A stretch of 64,000 nucleotides of DNA from an uncultured bacterium (GTDB lineage Bacteria; Muiribacteriota; Ozemobacteria; Ozemobacterales; Ozemobacteraceae): positions 124,001 through 188,000 of the forward strand of contig CALEDQ010000030.1 in the NCBI GenBank assembly GCA_937949615.1, written 5' to 3'. The notes beneath the pieces were generated by a model. It worked only from the letters and a program-made list of their open reading frames with translations, did not search any database and had not been told where the DNA came from. Positions 33,523 through 42,492 of the stretch are shown here, in pieces (the stretch's first letter is position 1; each line of letters opens with the position of its first letter). A program made the position numbers and the translations under genes.

Positions 33523-34260
33523 TCAGTATCCTGTGCAATATTGAAAGTGCATGGGATCATTGGGAAGCTGATAGAAACCGTATTTTTTGAAGACTTCTGC
33601 CAGTCGTCGCTGCCCGGCTGTCATGCTGCTGCTGCCCATGGGATTTGCCGAAGCATTGAGATCGACTGCGATTCCCCATGAATGTACACTCGGAGTCGAG
33701 CCGCCTCTTTTGTTTCGGTTATTGAAGCAACCATCGAAGGTATCGATAAGGTTCGACAGTCCCAAAGATTTGATTTCGTCGAATACAGCCTTCAAACGAT
33801 CTGCAATCAAACGATGACAGGTAACAGATCTTGACGATCCGTTCGGGCCGGCGGCCATATTAACTGTAACCTGGTTTGTGCCACGAGCCCCGAATACTCT
33901 TTCGATTTCGGCGCGGCCATTTGGACGAGTCAGGGATGGAATCGAACCTGTTCCGGTGGTAGTTGAGCCGCTGACATCTTCCTCATCGCCGGCACTGGTG
34001 ATGGTTACATTGGCATTATTACCGGCAGCCTGCTCATTATTGGTGGTGGTGGTTGTGTTGTTGTTGGTAGCTGTATCGGTATTCTGCGGCAAAGCGTTAC
34101 CGACGGTATTAACAACCTCTTTGATCGCCGGAATAGCTTTTTGGACACCTTCAGCAACTTTACTGATGACATCGAGGATCTTAGAGGCATCGCAACCGGT
34201 CATACTGACCGAAACGAGCCCCATAAGAACAATAAAGGTCAAGGCTTTGAAAAAACGCAT
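33523..34260 (-). CDS. M15-type peptidase lipoprotein
   Basis: I choose ATG 34260 (GGGAGG 6 bases upstream) over an upstream ATG, giving 245 aa. The first 25 residues are a lipoprotein signal ending in SMTGC, so the mature protein is probably lipid-anchored. A linker rich in Asn, Thr and Gly (about 60-105) leads to a C-terminal D,D/L,D-carboxypeptidase-like domain. This has SVHSWGIAVDLN (zinc His and Asp) and DPMHFQYC (second zinc His), the M15 signature. A HEAD-type acidic catalytic residue is not obvious next to the final His (Gln replaces the usual Glu), so activity may differ. It likely acts on peptidoglycan stem peptides. Confidence 0.82.
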   Translation of the reverse strand: MRFFKALTFIVLMGLVSVSMTGCDASKILDVISKVAEGVQKAIPAIKEVVNTVGNALPQNTDTATNNNTTTTTNNEQAAGNNANVTITSAGDEEDVSGSTTTGTGSIPSLTRPNGRAEIERVFGARGTNQVTVNMAAGPNGSSRSVTCHRLIADRLKAVFDEIKSLGLSNLIDTFDGCFNNRNKRGGSTPSVHSWGIAVDLNASANPMGSSSMTAGQRRLAEVFKKYGFYQLPNDPMHFQYCTGY

Positions 34261-34337
34261 AAAAACCTCCCTCGCAGACATGAAATTTACCTTCTATCAA
34301 GCATTACGCATGAAGTAAAAAGATGTAACAAAAAAAA

Positions 34338-34718
34338 TCAGTCGTCGATATTTTCGATCAGTGCAAGGGCGGCGATAACATCTGGCGCGGGCTGCGCTAT
34401 AGGTATGATGCCAGAAATTGAAAACAGCGTCTCTTTGAGAGAATCAAGCCCACAGACAACTACATGACCTTCAAAATCGCGATCGATCAGAAGAATTGCC
34501 TCGAGAATCTCACCCATGGCCGGGCTGTTGATAAGCTTGCAGGCCGAAAAATCGAACACGAATTTTTTATGTCCGGCAACGGCAAGTTCCTGCAAACGGG
34601 CACAGATGCCGTCGATGCCTTCAGCCTTGCAGTTACCGATAAAACTGACTACCGGAAAGTTTTTTTTGATAGAAATCTGTAACTGAGAATTATCCAAACT
34701 GTAGTACCCCCGGATCAC
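34338..34718 (-). CDS. STAS-domain protein (anti-anti-sigma-like)
   Basis: A 126-aa protein matching the STAS fold seen in SpoIIAA-type anti-sigma antagonists. It has alternating beta strands and helices, with FDFSACKLINSPAMGEIL, where the conserved phosphorylatable Ser position is kept, and a final GIIPIA strand-loop. The GTG at 34718 lacks a ribosome-binding site; TTG 34697, 9 bases after GGGGG, is a good alternative start, removing seven residues. No serine kinase (SpoIIAB/RsbW) partner is adjacent. Confidence 0.72.
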   Translation of the reverse strand: MIRGYYSLDNSQLQISIKKNFPVVSFIGNCKAEGIDGICARLQELAVAGHKKFVFDFSACKLINSPAMGEILEAILLIDRDFEGHVVVCGLDSLKETLFSISGIIPIAQPAPDVIAALALIENIDD

Positions 34719-34764
34719 TTTATTAATATTGGTTTAACATAAATTGACCGGTTTATGCCATAAA

Positions 34765-34790
34765 AAAGCACTGCCTTGCGGCAGTGCTTT
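34765..34790 (-). terminator. Rho-independent terminator of the clostripain-family gene
   Basis: An 11-bp perfect stem (AAAGCACTGCC / GGCAGTGCTTT) with a 4-base loop. In the minus direction it is followed by a T run, and it lies 39 bases past the protease stop. Confidence 0.88.
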
Positions 34791-34829
34791 CATTTAACAG
34801 TCAGTGCCTGTTAGGCACGTTGATCATTT

Positions 34830-37800
34830 TCAGAAAAGGCTGAGCTGATGCCTTTCCGGTAACAGACGATCGAGAATTTCACCCATCAGACGATTGCGGG
34901 CTTCGGTATCACCAACTGCCTCAAATCTGAAGCCAAGATACACGCCAGAATATGACTTATCATTCTTACCCTGGCCGGTAGCATAAATCGCGGCGCCTCG
35001 ACCATCAGGCATGGTGACGAAAATTTTGCACGGTTCAGCAGTTTTCATGACAGTGATGTCAGAGGCGGTTCTAGCCGATTCATCGCCGTTAAGATGCATG
35101 GTGAATTCTTCTTTACCTTTGCAGATAAGTTCGTCAAAGTCTTTTTCTTCTTCAACAAAGGTAAACTTGAAGTAATCCTTCAGCAGATCGCGATGAATGT
35201 TCGACTTGCCAACCGACTGAGCAGCCATCATCAGGCTGCCGCCATTGGTAAGGTAATCATGCAGATCTTCTGAGCTTGGGGCCAGCTGGCCCATGCTGCT
35301 GGCACTGACGCTGTCGGTTATGACCAGGCCTTTGCCGGCGAACTGGCGCAGAATATCTTTAAATTTGAAGGCGAACACTGCCGGATCCCATAATACCTGG
35401 AATTCAACTTTGTTGGCTTTGAGAGCATGTGCCAGCAGCGGCAGAGTCATCGGGTCCTGGACCATCTGACCGCACAGCAGAACATCGGCTTTGCGCTTGA
35501 ACACCGGAGTTTTTTCAAGGAATTCATCCCAGCTGGTGTCTTTGGCGAACTTCAGGGCCTTGTAATTGTTTACGAACGAGTAGGAAGGCGGGAAGTAAAT
35601 AGACAGACCGTGGCTGTCGCCCATACCCTGAGTATGGCCTTCAATTACCATCGGTGAGGTTTCCGGGAACTTTGAAACGATCAGGTATTCTTTGCCCTGT
35701 TTGATGTTGCGTTTATCGAGTGCCTTGCCATCTTTGAGAACAACCTGATAATTGATTTCGTCTACGAAAACGATTTTTTCAAGAGCTTCATCCTGAACCG
35801 GCTCAAAAGGCCCGATCTGGCATGCATAGCCACCACCCTGCATTTCCTGCAAAGGAGTCAGAGCAAGTCTTGACTGAAACACTCTTGTGCCTGAAGGCCA
35901 CAATGATTTCGGGGGCATGCGCCAACCGTTATAGCCCCAGACAACCACACCTGGCTTGTCGCTGGTAATCAAAACAGGTTTTGCCAGTTTATCGTTTTCG
36001 ACCGGGTAGCCATAAGATTTGATGATATCGATACAGATTTCTCTGACTTCAGATGGCGCTTCTGGCATCTGAGCAAGTTTGTGAGCAAAGTCAATAAGGT
36101 CTACAAGAGTCGCGTCAGAATATTTCTTGATTGAAGCAAATCGGCCGCCCTCAGCGACCAGCAGGTCGGCATAAATTTCATGGTTATCCAGCAGAGCCTT
36201 GCCAAGTTTGTCAAACTTTTTAACCAGGCTGCCGATTTTGCCAAGATCAACAGTCGACTTGGTGACGGCTGAACCCTTAACAAAAGAGTTACCGGCAGAA
36301 CCACCCTTGGCATAAGACTGAACATAAGTGCCCACCATGCGTTTAGTGAATTCAGACGGGGTTAGATCGGGGTTCTTGATGAGAGGAGCGAGATAATCGG
36401 TGTAGGGCATGCCGTTGCCCGGTTCGGTTTCTTCAGAAGCAGTAAGATACTGGGCCGTGTCAGAAATTTCATAAGCCACTTCGATGGTGCCCATCAGACA
36501 GGCATCGAAATCAACAATGGCAAACTTTGATTCTTTACCGTTAACCTTGCTGAGTTCCTTCTGCCCTTCACGCAGCGCCCATGATACATCGGTCATGCTG
36601 AGAAGAGAGTCGTCTTCCTGGTCCTGGGCAATGCCGACCCAGCCGGCGCCATGATTCCAGACGATTACCACAACATTGTCAGCCGGGTAAGTACTGACGC
36701 CCCATTTGAGAAAATCTGCAAGCGTTGTCTTGGTACCCATAGACTGTTCGCCAAGATTCATGACCATTTTGCTGGTAACTTTGCCTGGATCTGCGTCTTT
36801 GGAAACATAGTAGCGGCGGGTGCCGACCCAGTTACCATCAGTAATGGTATCGCCTTCGCCACCACGCATGCGGTCAATCTGGGCAACTATATTCACATTA
36901 TCACTGCTGCCGACTTTTTCCATTTCGTTGATATCGATCAGACCAAAGCGTTCAAGATCGTTGTCGGCGCAGATATAGGCGAGGATTGTCCATTTCTTGC
37001 GGTCTTTTTTGTGCGGAGTGCCGGTTTTGCGGCCTTCGGTTTCGAAAGCGACCGCATGCTGGGCGTCGTCATACCAGTAAATCGGAAAATCTTTGGCGGA
37101 AGCGTCTTTGTAAAGGGCAGCGACTGCGTCGTAGCGGTCTTTATTGGCATTCTCGCGCATTTTGCCATAGACGGTCTGCCAGAAAGTATCGAGTTTCTTG
37201 ATTTCAGGGCTGGGATCATTGGTTGCCTGAAACTTGCGGCGGGTGGTCACTTTTTTGACCAGGTCGAAATAAGCAAGTTCAAGCGGCGAAGCAGACTGTT
37301 TGATTACCGCGCCAAGAACCGGGTCGAGGCCTGGCTGATCTTTGAACATATCGTAGGCACGGCTGGTCTCTTCATCTGATTTGGCGGCATAGTTGGCCAT
37401 GAATTCGGCCTGATAATCGCCACGGATATTGGAGACGAAATTGTTCTGCAGTTTTTTCGGAAAGTCTGCAAGAATTTCGGAAAGCAGCTTATCTGAGCGC
37501 TTGTCACCAAGAAATTCAAGGGTTATCTTGCGCTGCCAGACTTCCTGGAGCATCTGCAGATGTTCAAGAACCTGCTGCTGATCGGCAGTCAGGGCTTTCG
37601 AAGTCGTTTTGGCGGCGGCAGAAGTCTGCTTTGTGCCTGCCGGCTTTTTCGTTGTCGTGGCAGGTTTTTTAGCAGCGGAGGCTTCTTTTTTGTCTGCCGG
37701 TTTGGTTGCAGGTTTGGCTGTAGTTTTCTTTTTAGTGGCCGCAGTTGTGGTCGCCGGCTTCTTTTTCTGCTTTGTCGCAGTCGTCGTTGCAGCGGCACCC

Positions 37801-37865
37801 CAGCTTGGGCCAAGCGTCAAAAGGTGTATAACAACCAGTAACGCGGCCAGTATTCTCTTACTCAT
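34830..37865 (-). CDS. Secreted clostripain-family (C11) cysteine peptidase (1,011 aa)
   Basis: ATG 37865, 8 bases after GGAG, is preferred to the TTG 6 bases upstream. The signal peptide covers about residues 1-25. Residues about 26-95 form a very basic Lys/Ala/Thr-rich low-complexity region. The peptidase domain begins near 290 (KKWTILAYICADNDLE) and contains WNHGAGW (catalytic His405) and VDFDACLMG (catalytic Cys456), the C11 dyad. The C-terminal 300 residues include YSGVYLGFRFE and a GATase-like stretch (LITSDSVSASSMG-type). C11 enzymes cut after Arg or Lys; the native substrate here is unknown. A TATAAT promoter sits about 45 bases upstream. Confidence 0.88.
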   Translation of the reverse strand: MSKRILAALLVVIHLLTLGPSWGAAATTTATKQKKKPATTTAATKKKTTAKPATKPADKKEASAAKKPATTTKKPAGTKQTSAAAKTTSKALTADQQQVLEHLQMLQEVWQRKITLEFLGDKRSDKLLSEILADFPKKLQNNFVSNIRGDYQAEFMANYAAKSDEETSRAYDMFKDQPGLDPVLGAVIKQSASPLELAYFDLVKKVTTRRKFQATNDPSPEIKKLDTFWQTVYGKMRENANKDRYDAVAALYKDASAKDFPIYWYDDAQHAVAFETEGRKTGTPHKKDRKKWTILAYICADNDLERFGLIDINEMEKVGSSDNVNIVAQIDRMRGGEGDTITDGNWVGTRRYYVSKDADPGKVTSKMVMNLGEQSMGTKTTLADFLKWGVSTYPADNVVVIVWNHGAGWVGIAQDQEDDSLLSMTDVSWALREGQKELSKVNGKESKFAIVDFDACLMGTIEVAYEISDTAQYLTASEETEPGNGMPYTDYLAPLIKNPDLTPSEFTKRMVGTYVQSYAKGGSAGNSFVKGSAVTKSTVDLGKIGSLVKKFDKLGKALLDNHEIYADLLVAEGGRFASIKKYSDATLVDLIDFAHKLAQMPEAPSEVREICIDIIKSYGYPVENDKLAKPVLITSDKPGVVVWGYNGWRMPPKSLWPSGTRVFQSRLALTPLQEMQGGGYACQIGPFEPVQDEALEKIVFVDEINYQVVLKDGKALDKRNIKQGKEYLIVSKFPETSPMVIEGHTQGMGDSHGLSIYFPPSYSFVNNYKALKFAKDTSWDEFLEKTPVFKRKADVLLCGQMVQDPMTLPLLAHALKANKVEFQVLWDPAVFAFKFKDILRQFAGKGLVITDSVSASSMGQLAPSSEDLHDYLTNGGSLMMAAQSVGKSNIHRDLLKDYFKFTFVEEEKDFDELICKGKEEFTMHLNGDESARTASDITVMKTAEPCKIFVTMPDGRGAAIYATGQGKNDKSYSGVYLGFRFEAVGDTEARNRLMGEILDRLLPERHQLSLF

Positions 37866-37911
37866 AATCAATTCTCCTTACTTGAGAGCTAAAGAGCGTA
37901 CATTTTTGACC

Positions 37912-37940
37912 ATTATACTGGATTTTTAAATAAACAGTAA
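37912..37940 (-). promoter_or_regulatory. Sigma-70 type promoter for the clostripain-family gene
   Basis: On the minus strand, TATAAT is at 37917-37912 and TTACTG at 37940-37935, with a 17-base spacer. The -10 is perfect and the -35 is weak. It would give a leader of about 40 bases before ATG 37865. Confidence 0.5.
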
Positions 37941-38030
37941 CTGCCTTTTTGTTTTTCTCTTCAAGACACTTCCTGATTATGGGTATTTTAGTGTATAAAT
38001 GTCTGTAAAATCATTACCTGGAGAAAAACG

Positions 38031-39188
38031 ATGAATCTCGTCTACATTTCGCCACATTACCCCGCACACTATTCTCAGTTTGTTGAATCTCTCGCCAGGT
38101 ATGGTGTAAGAGTTTTCGGCATTTCAGATCTGCCTGACGAAGCTCTCGATCCGAGAGTCAGACAGTCCCTCAGCGGACACTACCGTGTCGAAAAGCTGGA
38201 AAATAACCAGCAGGTAGTCGACGCGGCCGGCTTTTTCAAAGAACACCTTGGTGAAATCGACCGGGTTGAATCACACCTCGAACCCTGGATAGAACTCGAA
38301 GCACTCGTGCGTGATGCCTACAACGTTACCGGCCCCAAATCAGACAATCTGCAGTTCATCAAACGCAAATCGATGATGAAAGACGTCTTCAAGCGTGCGC
38401 AGGTACCAGCTGCCAGAGGCATCGTCGTTAAAGACATCAAGCAGTGCAAGGAATTCATCAATGGGCACTACCCGGTTTTCATCAAGCCCGACATCGGGGT
38501 TGGCGCAGCCGACACTTACACCATCCGCAACGAAGAAGACCTCAAACACTTCTTCTCAATCAAGCAGACCTACGACTATTTCATGGAAGAATTCGTCGAT
38601 GGGGACCTGCAGTCATTCGACGGCCTCACCGACAAAGACGGCAATATCGTTTTCTGTACATCACATTATTTCAGCAACGACATTCACAAGGTTGTAAAAA
38701 ACAACGAAAACGTCTGGTATTACTCATTGATCGATATACCTGCCGAACTTGAAAAATATGGCAGAGCCATCGTCAAGGCTGCCAACGTTCGCGAAAAGTT
38801 TTTCCATATCGAATTCTTCAAGCTGAAAAATGGCAAATTCCAGGCCCTCGAAATCAATATGCGCCCCCCCGGAGGCCTGACCACCCACATGTTCAATTTT
38901 GCGTGCGACATCGACGTCTACGACTGGTGGGCATCGATCATGGCCGGGCACGAACCGAAGCGCCCGTTTACCCGCCGCTATCATTGCGCTTTTATCGGCC
39001 GCAAACACAATCGCCCCTATAAATATTCTCACGACCAGCTCTACGCCAAATGGGGCGACCGCATCGTTCACAGCCAGCCGATGAACCCGATCGAATACGA
39101 TGTCATGGGTCACTGGGGTTATCTGGCCCGTTCGGCCAATCTGGACGAGCTCAAGAATGTCATTCGCGACATTACCTGGGAGGCCTGA
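38031..39188 (+). CDS. ATP-grasp ligase of unknown substrate (385 aa)
   Basis: A soluble ATP-grasp enzyme, which would join a carboxylate (as acyl phosphate) to an amine or similar nucleophile. It has an N-terminal pre-ATP-grasp alpha/beta domain (residues 1-105), then KRKSMMKDVFKRAQVPAARG (lid helix), PVFIKPDIGVGAADTY (ATP-binding strand with Lys and glycine-rich loop), EEFVDGDLQSFDGL, and ALEINMRPPGG (metal-binding Glu, Asn, Arg). Its stop overlaps the esterase start (TGATG), so the two are co-translated. A product that is then acylated or hydrolysed by the esterase is likely (inference). Confidence 0.82.
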   Translation: MNLVYISPHYPAHYSQFVESLARYGVRVFGISDLPDEALDPRVRQSLSGHYRVEKLENNQQVVDAAGFFKEHLGEIDRVESHLEPWIELEALVRDAYNVTGPKSDNLQFIKRKSMMKDVFKRAQVPAARGIVVKDIKQCKEFINGHYPVFIKPDIGVGAADTYTIRNEEDLKHFFSIKQTYDYFMEEFVDGDLQSFDGLTDKDGNIVFCTSHYFSNDIHKVVKNNENVWYYSLIDIPAELEKYGRAIVKAANVREKFFHIEFFKLKNGKFQALEINMRPPGGLTTHMFNFACDIDVYDWWASIMAGHEPKRPFTRRYHCAFIGRKHNRPYKYSHDQLYAKWGDRIVHSQPMNPIEYDVMGHWGYLARSANLDELKNVIRDITWEA

Positions 39189-39994
39189 TGAACAGAGAAT
39201 ACCGCACCATTCACAGCAACGCCCTGGGCAGACAGATGGAAATGCTGGTTTACGGCACTTCCGGCAAGCCGATGGTGGTCTTTCCGTCACAGGAAGGCCG
39301 GTTCTTCGACTACGAGAACTTCGGCATGATCGATACCCTGGCACCATTCATTCAAAGCGGTAAAATCCATGTCTACTGTATCGACAGTATCGACCACGAA
39401 AGCTGGTTCGCCCGCACCAATCCGGTTGAGCGGGTCAAGCGCGCCAACGACTATGACCGGGCTGTAAAAGAAGATGTCATTCCGCATATCATGAACGACG
39501 GGCATGAAGGGGCCGGGGTAATTGCGCACGGCTGCAGCTTCGGCGCCTTTCATACCGCCAATTTCGCTCTGCGCCAGCCGGAAGCCTTCGATTCCGGAAT
39601 AGCTCTCAGCGGCTGTTACAATATCGAATTTGCGATGCAGGGCTTTTACAGCAACGAAATGCATCTGCATAACCCGATGCGCTACAGTGCCGATCTCAAA
39701 GGTAAAGACATTGTCGAGAAGTTGAAAAACAATCTTCTGATCGTCTGCAGCGGCCAGGGTGCCTGGGAAGAATGGACCGGCGAAGCCATTCATATGTGCG
39801 ACAACCTCAGTGCCGCCGGTGTTCCGGTATTACTCGATCTCTGGGGCTATGATGTCAACCATGACTGGCCCTGGTGGAAAAAAATGATCGTTTACTTCCT
39901 CGGCAAGTTTGACCGGGCTGGCTTTCTAACCTCGAAACACCGCATGACCACAGAACAGAGCCGGAACTTCCTGCACAACTTTCATTCAATCTGA
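39188..39994 (+). CDS. Esterase of the esterase D/feruloyl esterase family (268 aa)
   Basis: The frame is open further upstream inside the ATP-grasp gene, but ATG 39188, overlapping the ATP-grasp stop by one base, is the start, giving 268 aa. The nucleophile elbow is HGCSFGAFH (about residue 117), the acid lies in the DLWGYDVNHD region, which also supplies the catalytic His, and VVFPSQEGRFFDYENFG near the N-terminus is the strand leading into the oxyanion hole. It belongs to the putative esterase (esterase D, antigen 85-like) group of alpha/beta hydrolases and probably is cytosolic. A perfect hairpin follows the stop. Confidence 0.83.
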   Translation: MNREYRTIHSNALGRQMEMLVYGTSGKPMVVFPSQEGRFFDYENFGMIDTLAPFIQSGKIHVYCIDSIDHESWFARTNPVERVKRANDYDRAVKEDVIPHIMNDGHEGAGVIAHGCSFGAFHTANFALRQPEAFDSGIALSGCYNIEFAMQGFYSNEMHLHNPMRYSADLKGKDIVEKLKNNLLIVCSGQGAWEEWTGEAIHMCDNLSAAGVPVLLDLWGYDVNHDWPWWKKMIVYFLGKFDRAGFLTSKHRMTTEQSRNFLHNFHSI

Positions 39995-39995
39995 C

Positions 39996-40028
39996 TTTCA
40001 GCACCAACACCGGATGTTGGTGCTGAAA
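39996..40028 (+). terminator. Perfect 14-bp hairpin after esterase gene, no T tract
   Basis: TTTCAGCACCAACA / TGTTGGTGCTGAAA with a 5-base loop (CCGGA). It begins 2 bases after the esterase stop. Only TCTCAG follows, so it is not a standard intrinsic terminator; it may act as an mRNA 3' stabiliser or processing stem before the exporter gene 46 bases on. Confidence 0.55.
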
Positions 40029-40073
40029 TCTCAGTAACCGCAGACAGAATTTCCAGAAGTAAAGGAATCAGAG

Positions 40074-42431
40074 ATGTCGAATACCAAGTTCGCAGATGCT
40101 TATTTCAAGTGGGGAGCCGGCTTCATCGTCAGATGGCGGCGCCTGCTCTTCACGCTGCTGGTAATTGTTTCGGTCGGCGGGCTCTATTTCTCGCGCAACA
40201 TCAGCATCGATAACAGTCTCGAACTCTGGTTTCTCGAAGGCGACCCGGCGCTTGAGGCCTATAATGAATTCAAAAAGCGCTACGGCAATGACGAAGTGAT
40301 CCTGGCAATGGTCGACTGCAGCCGTGACGGCATGTTTTCACCGGCCATGCTTTCAGCCATCTACAAGGCATCTAAAGAGATTGAAGACGACACACACAAT
40401 TTCAAGAGGGTTCTCAGTGTCGGACTCTCGCCTTTTATCGGCCTGAGTGGTGAAGAACTGATCATCGAAGATCTGATGAGCGGGCCGGTCAACACAATTG
40501 AAGAGGCTGAAAAGATCAAGCAGCGCTTCATGGATGACCCGTTCAAACAGCGGATTCTACAGAATGCCAGTTCCACCTGGGCCATTATCATTGCAGAGCC
40601 TGTCGCAACCCCCGATATGGACAGCCGCCGCCCGGAGATTATTAACGCGATGCGGCAGAAGCTCAACGGCTTCAACTTCAAGCTCGCCGGCATGGGCGTC
40701 ATGTATAACGAACTCAACCGCCTGAGCATTCAGGACGGTGCGGTATTCAATGCGGTCGCCTATGTGGCCATCGCTTCATTGATCTTTATTCTCTACCGGT
40801 CATGGGTTTTTCTCTTCATGGCCCTTGGAGCCATGTTCTTCAGCGGCCTCGGATTTCTCGGGTTTTATGGGCTGTTCGGGCAGAACTTCAACATGGTCAC
40901 CATCGTTCTGCCAACGCTGATGATGATTCTTTCTGTTTCAGACGTGGCCTATGCCTACAACAACTACTGTTTCAATTCTGCTCTGGTCAAAAAGAACCGT
41001 GAAGAAGGCCTAGAACATGTCTTTTACGAAGTTCTTTCACCCTGCCTTTTCACCTCACTTACCAACTTTGCCGGTTTTCTCGCTCTCGTCACCAGTCCGC
41101 TCGATGTCCTGCGAGTCTTTGGTGCTTTCGCGGCGTTTGCCTGCATGGCCGAATACGCCGTTTCGATGATTGTCGCGGCCTTTATTCTCGGCCAGATTGA
41201 TCTCAAAGAAGAAGTTCAAATCAGAAGGCCTTTCGAATCACAGGTCAACTGGTGGATGCAGCGCATGCCGAACTATTATGTGCACATTCTGGTAATCGTC
41301 GCGGTTCTCTCGGCCATGTCGATTTATGGCATCTCAAAACTTCAGGTCGACACATATTCGATGGGCTTCCTGCATGAAAGTAACCCTATCAGAGTAGACA
41401 GCGATGCGGTTGAGGCTAACTACGGCAATTATCTGCCGCTTGAAGTACGTCTGATTACCGGGCAGAAAGAAGGCGTCAAAAAAGTTGAATTTCTGCGCCG
41501 CCTCGATCAGACGATCAAGGATCTTCTCGCAGTTCCGGGCATGGAAAAACCAGCCTCGATTCTCGACGTGCTCAAAAAGATGAATGAAGTCATGAGTGAC
41601 GGGCCGGTTTCAGAAACCTACGTGGTTCCGGCAAGTGACGAGGCAGTCAGTCAACTGCTGCTGCTCTACGAATCTGACCCCGACAACGATCTCGAATACA
41701 TGACCGACAACCCTGATTACAGCGAAACCCGTCTGACGGTAAGAGTTCCGATGATCAGCGCCGCCGGACTTTACGAATTTGAAAAGAAAACCCAGGCAAT
41801 TCTTGAGAAAAATTTCGGCGGCAGCGGCACCACCTGGAAATTCGGTGGCTATGTGCCCCTGTATGCCCGCATCATCAGCTACGTTACCTGGAGCCAGATC
41901 AACAGTTTCGCTTCAGCCTTCATTTTTGTTTTCGGCGCCATCTTCATTCTTTTCAGACGCCTGAAGGCCATGCTGCTGGTTATTCTCCCGAACATCTTCC
42001 CGATTCTTTTCACACTCGGCTTTATGGGCTGGTTCGGCATAAAACTTGACATCGCCACGGTTACCATTGCGGCAATTGCCATGGGCATCGTCGTCGACGA
42101 CACCATTCACGCTCTTTATCTGTTTTATGATCCTTCAAGATCGAAGTTTGCGCCGGTTGCAGCTGTGGTCGACGGTATCCGCGAAGCCGGCCCGGCAATC
42201 GTGGCAACCTCGCTGATCTATTCGATCGGCTTTCTCTTCATGGTCTTTGCCAGTATCAAATCAGTTATTTATTTCGGTCTGCTGCTGTCAATGACAATCA
42301 TCGTCGCCCTGTTCTGCGAGTTGACGATTCTGCCGGCCCAGGTCTGCCTGCTGCACCGCTTTCTTTCATCTGACTTCGCAGCCGAAAAAAAGCCCGAAAC
42401 CGATCAACCATCTGCCGACAACGCTTCCTGA
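40074..42431 (+). CDS. RND superfamily exporter (MMPL/hopanoid-type, 785 aa)
   Basis: An inner-membrane exporter with two RND halves. The first half has TM1 (about 25-43), a periplasmic loop and five further helices (about 220-380) including VSDVAYAYNNYCF; the second half has the same layout from about residue 400, with TMs near 605-755 and GIVVDDTIHALYLFYD, the expected proton-relay Asp residues in TM4/TM10. Short loops and the 785-aa length suit MMPL or predicted-exporter types rather than AcrB-like drug pumps. It follows an ATP-grasp and an esterase, so it may export their product, though the hairpin between them may separate the transcripts. Confidence 0.87.
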   Translation: MSNTKFADAYFKWGAGFIVRWRRLLFTLLVIVSVGGLYFSRNISIDNSLELWFLEGDPALEAYNEFKKRYGNDEVILAMVDCSRDGMFSPAMLSAIYKASKEIEDDTHNFKRVLSVGLSPFIGLSGEELIIEDLMSGPVNTIEEAEKIKQRFMDDPFKQRILQNASSTWAIIIAEPVATPDMDSRRPEIINAMRQKLNGFNFKLAGMGVMYNELNRLSIQDGAVFNAVAYVAIASLIFILYRSWVFLFMALGAMFFSGLGFLGFYGLFGQNFNMVTIVLPTLMMILSVSDVAYAYNNYCFNSALVKKNREEGLEHVFYEVLSPCLFTSLTNFAGFLALVTSPLDVLRVFGAFAAFACMAEYAVSMIVAAFILGQIDLKEEVQIRRPFESQVNWWMQRMPNYYVHILVIVAVLSAMSIYGISKLQVDTYSMGFLHESNPIRVDSDAVEANYGNYLPLEVRLITGQKEGVKKVEFLRRLDQTIKDLLAVPGMEKPASILDVLKKMNEVMSDGPVSETYVVPASDEAVSQLLLLYESDPDNDLEYMTDNPDYSETRLTVRVPMISAAGLYEFEKKTQAILEKNFGGSGTTWKFGGYVPLYARIISYVTWSQINSFASAFIFVFGAIFILFRRLKAMLLVILPNIFPILFTLGFMGWFGIKLDIATVTIAAIAMGIVVDDTIHALYLFYDPSRSKFAPVAAVVDGIREAGPAIVATSLIYSIGFLFMVFASIKSVIYFGLLLSMTIIVALFCELTILPAQVCLLHRFLSSDFAAEKKPETDQPSADNAS

Positions 42432-42492
42432 GCAGTAGACATTTGTTGCATTTTGGTTATATCATTAGGGCATAAATCAACTGCCGGGGGTT

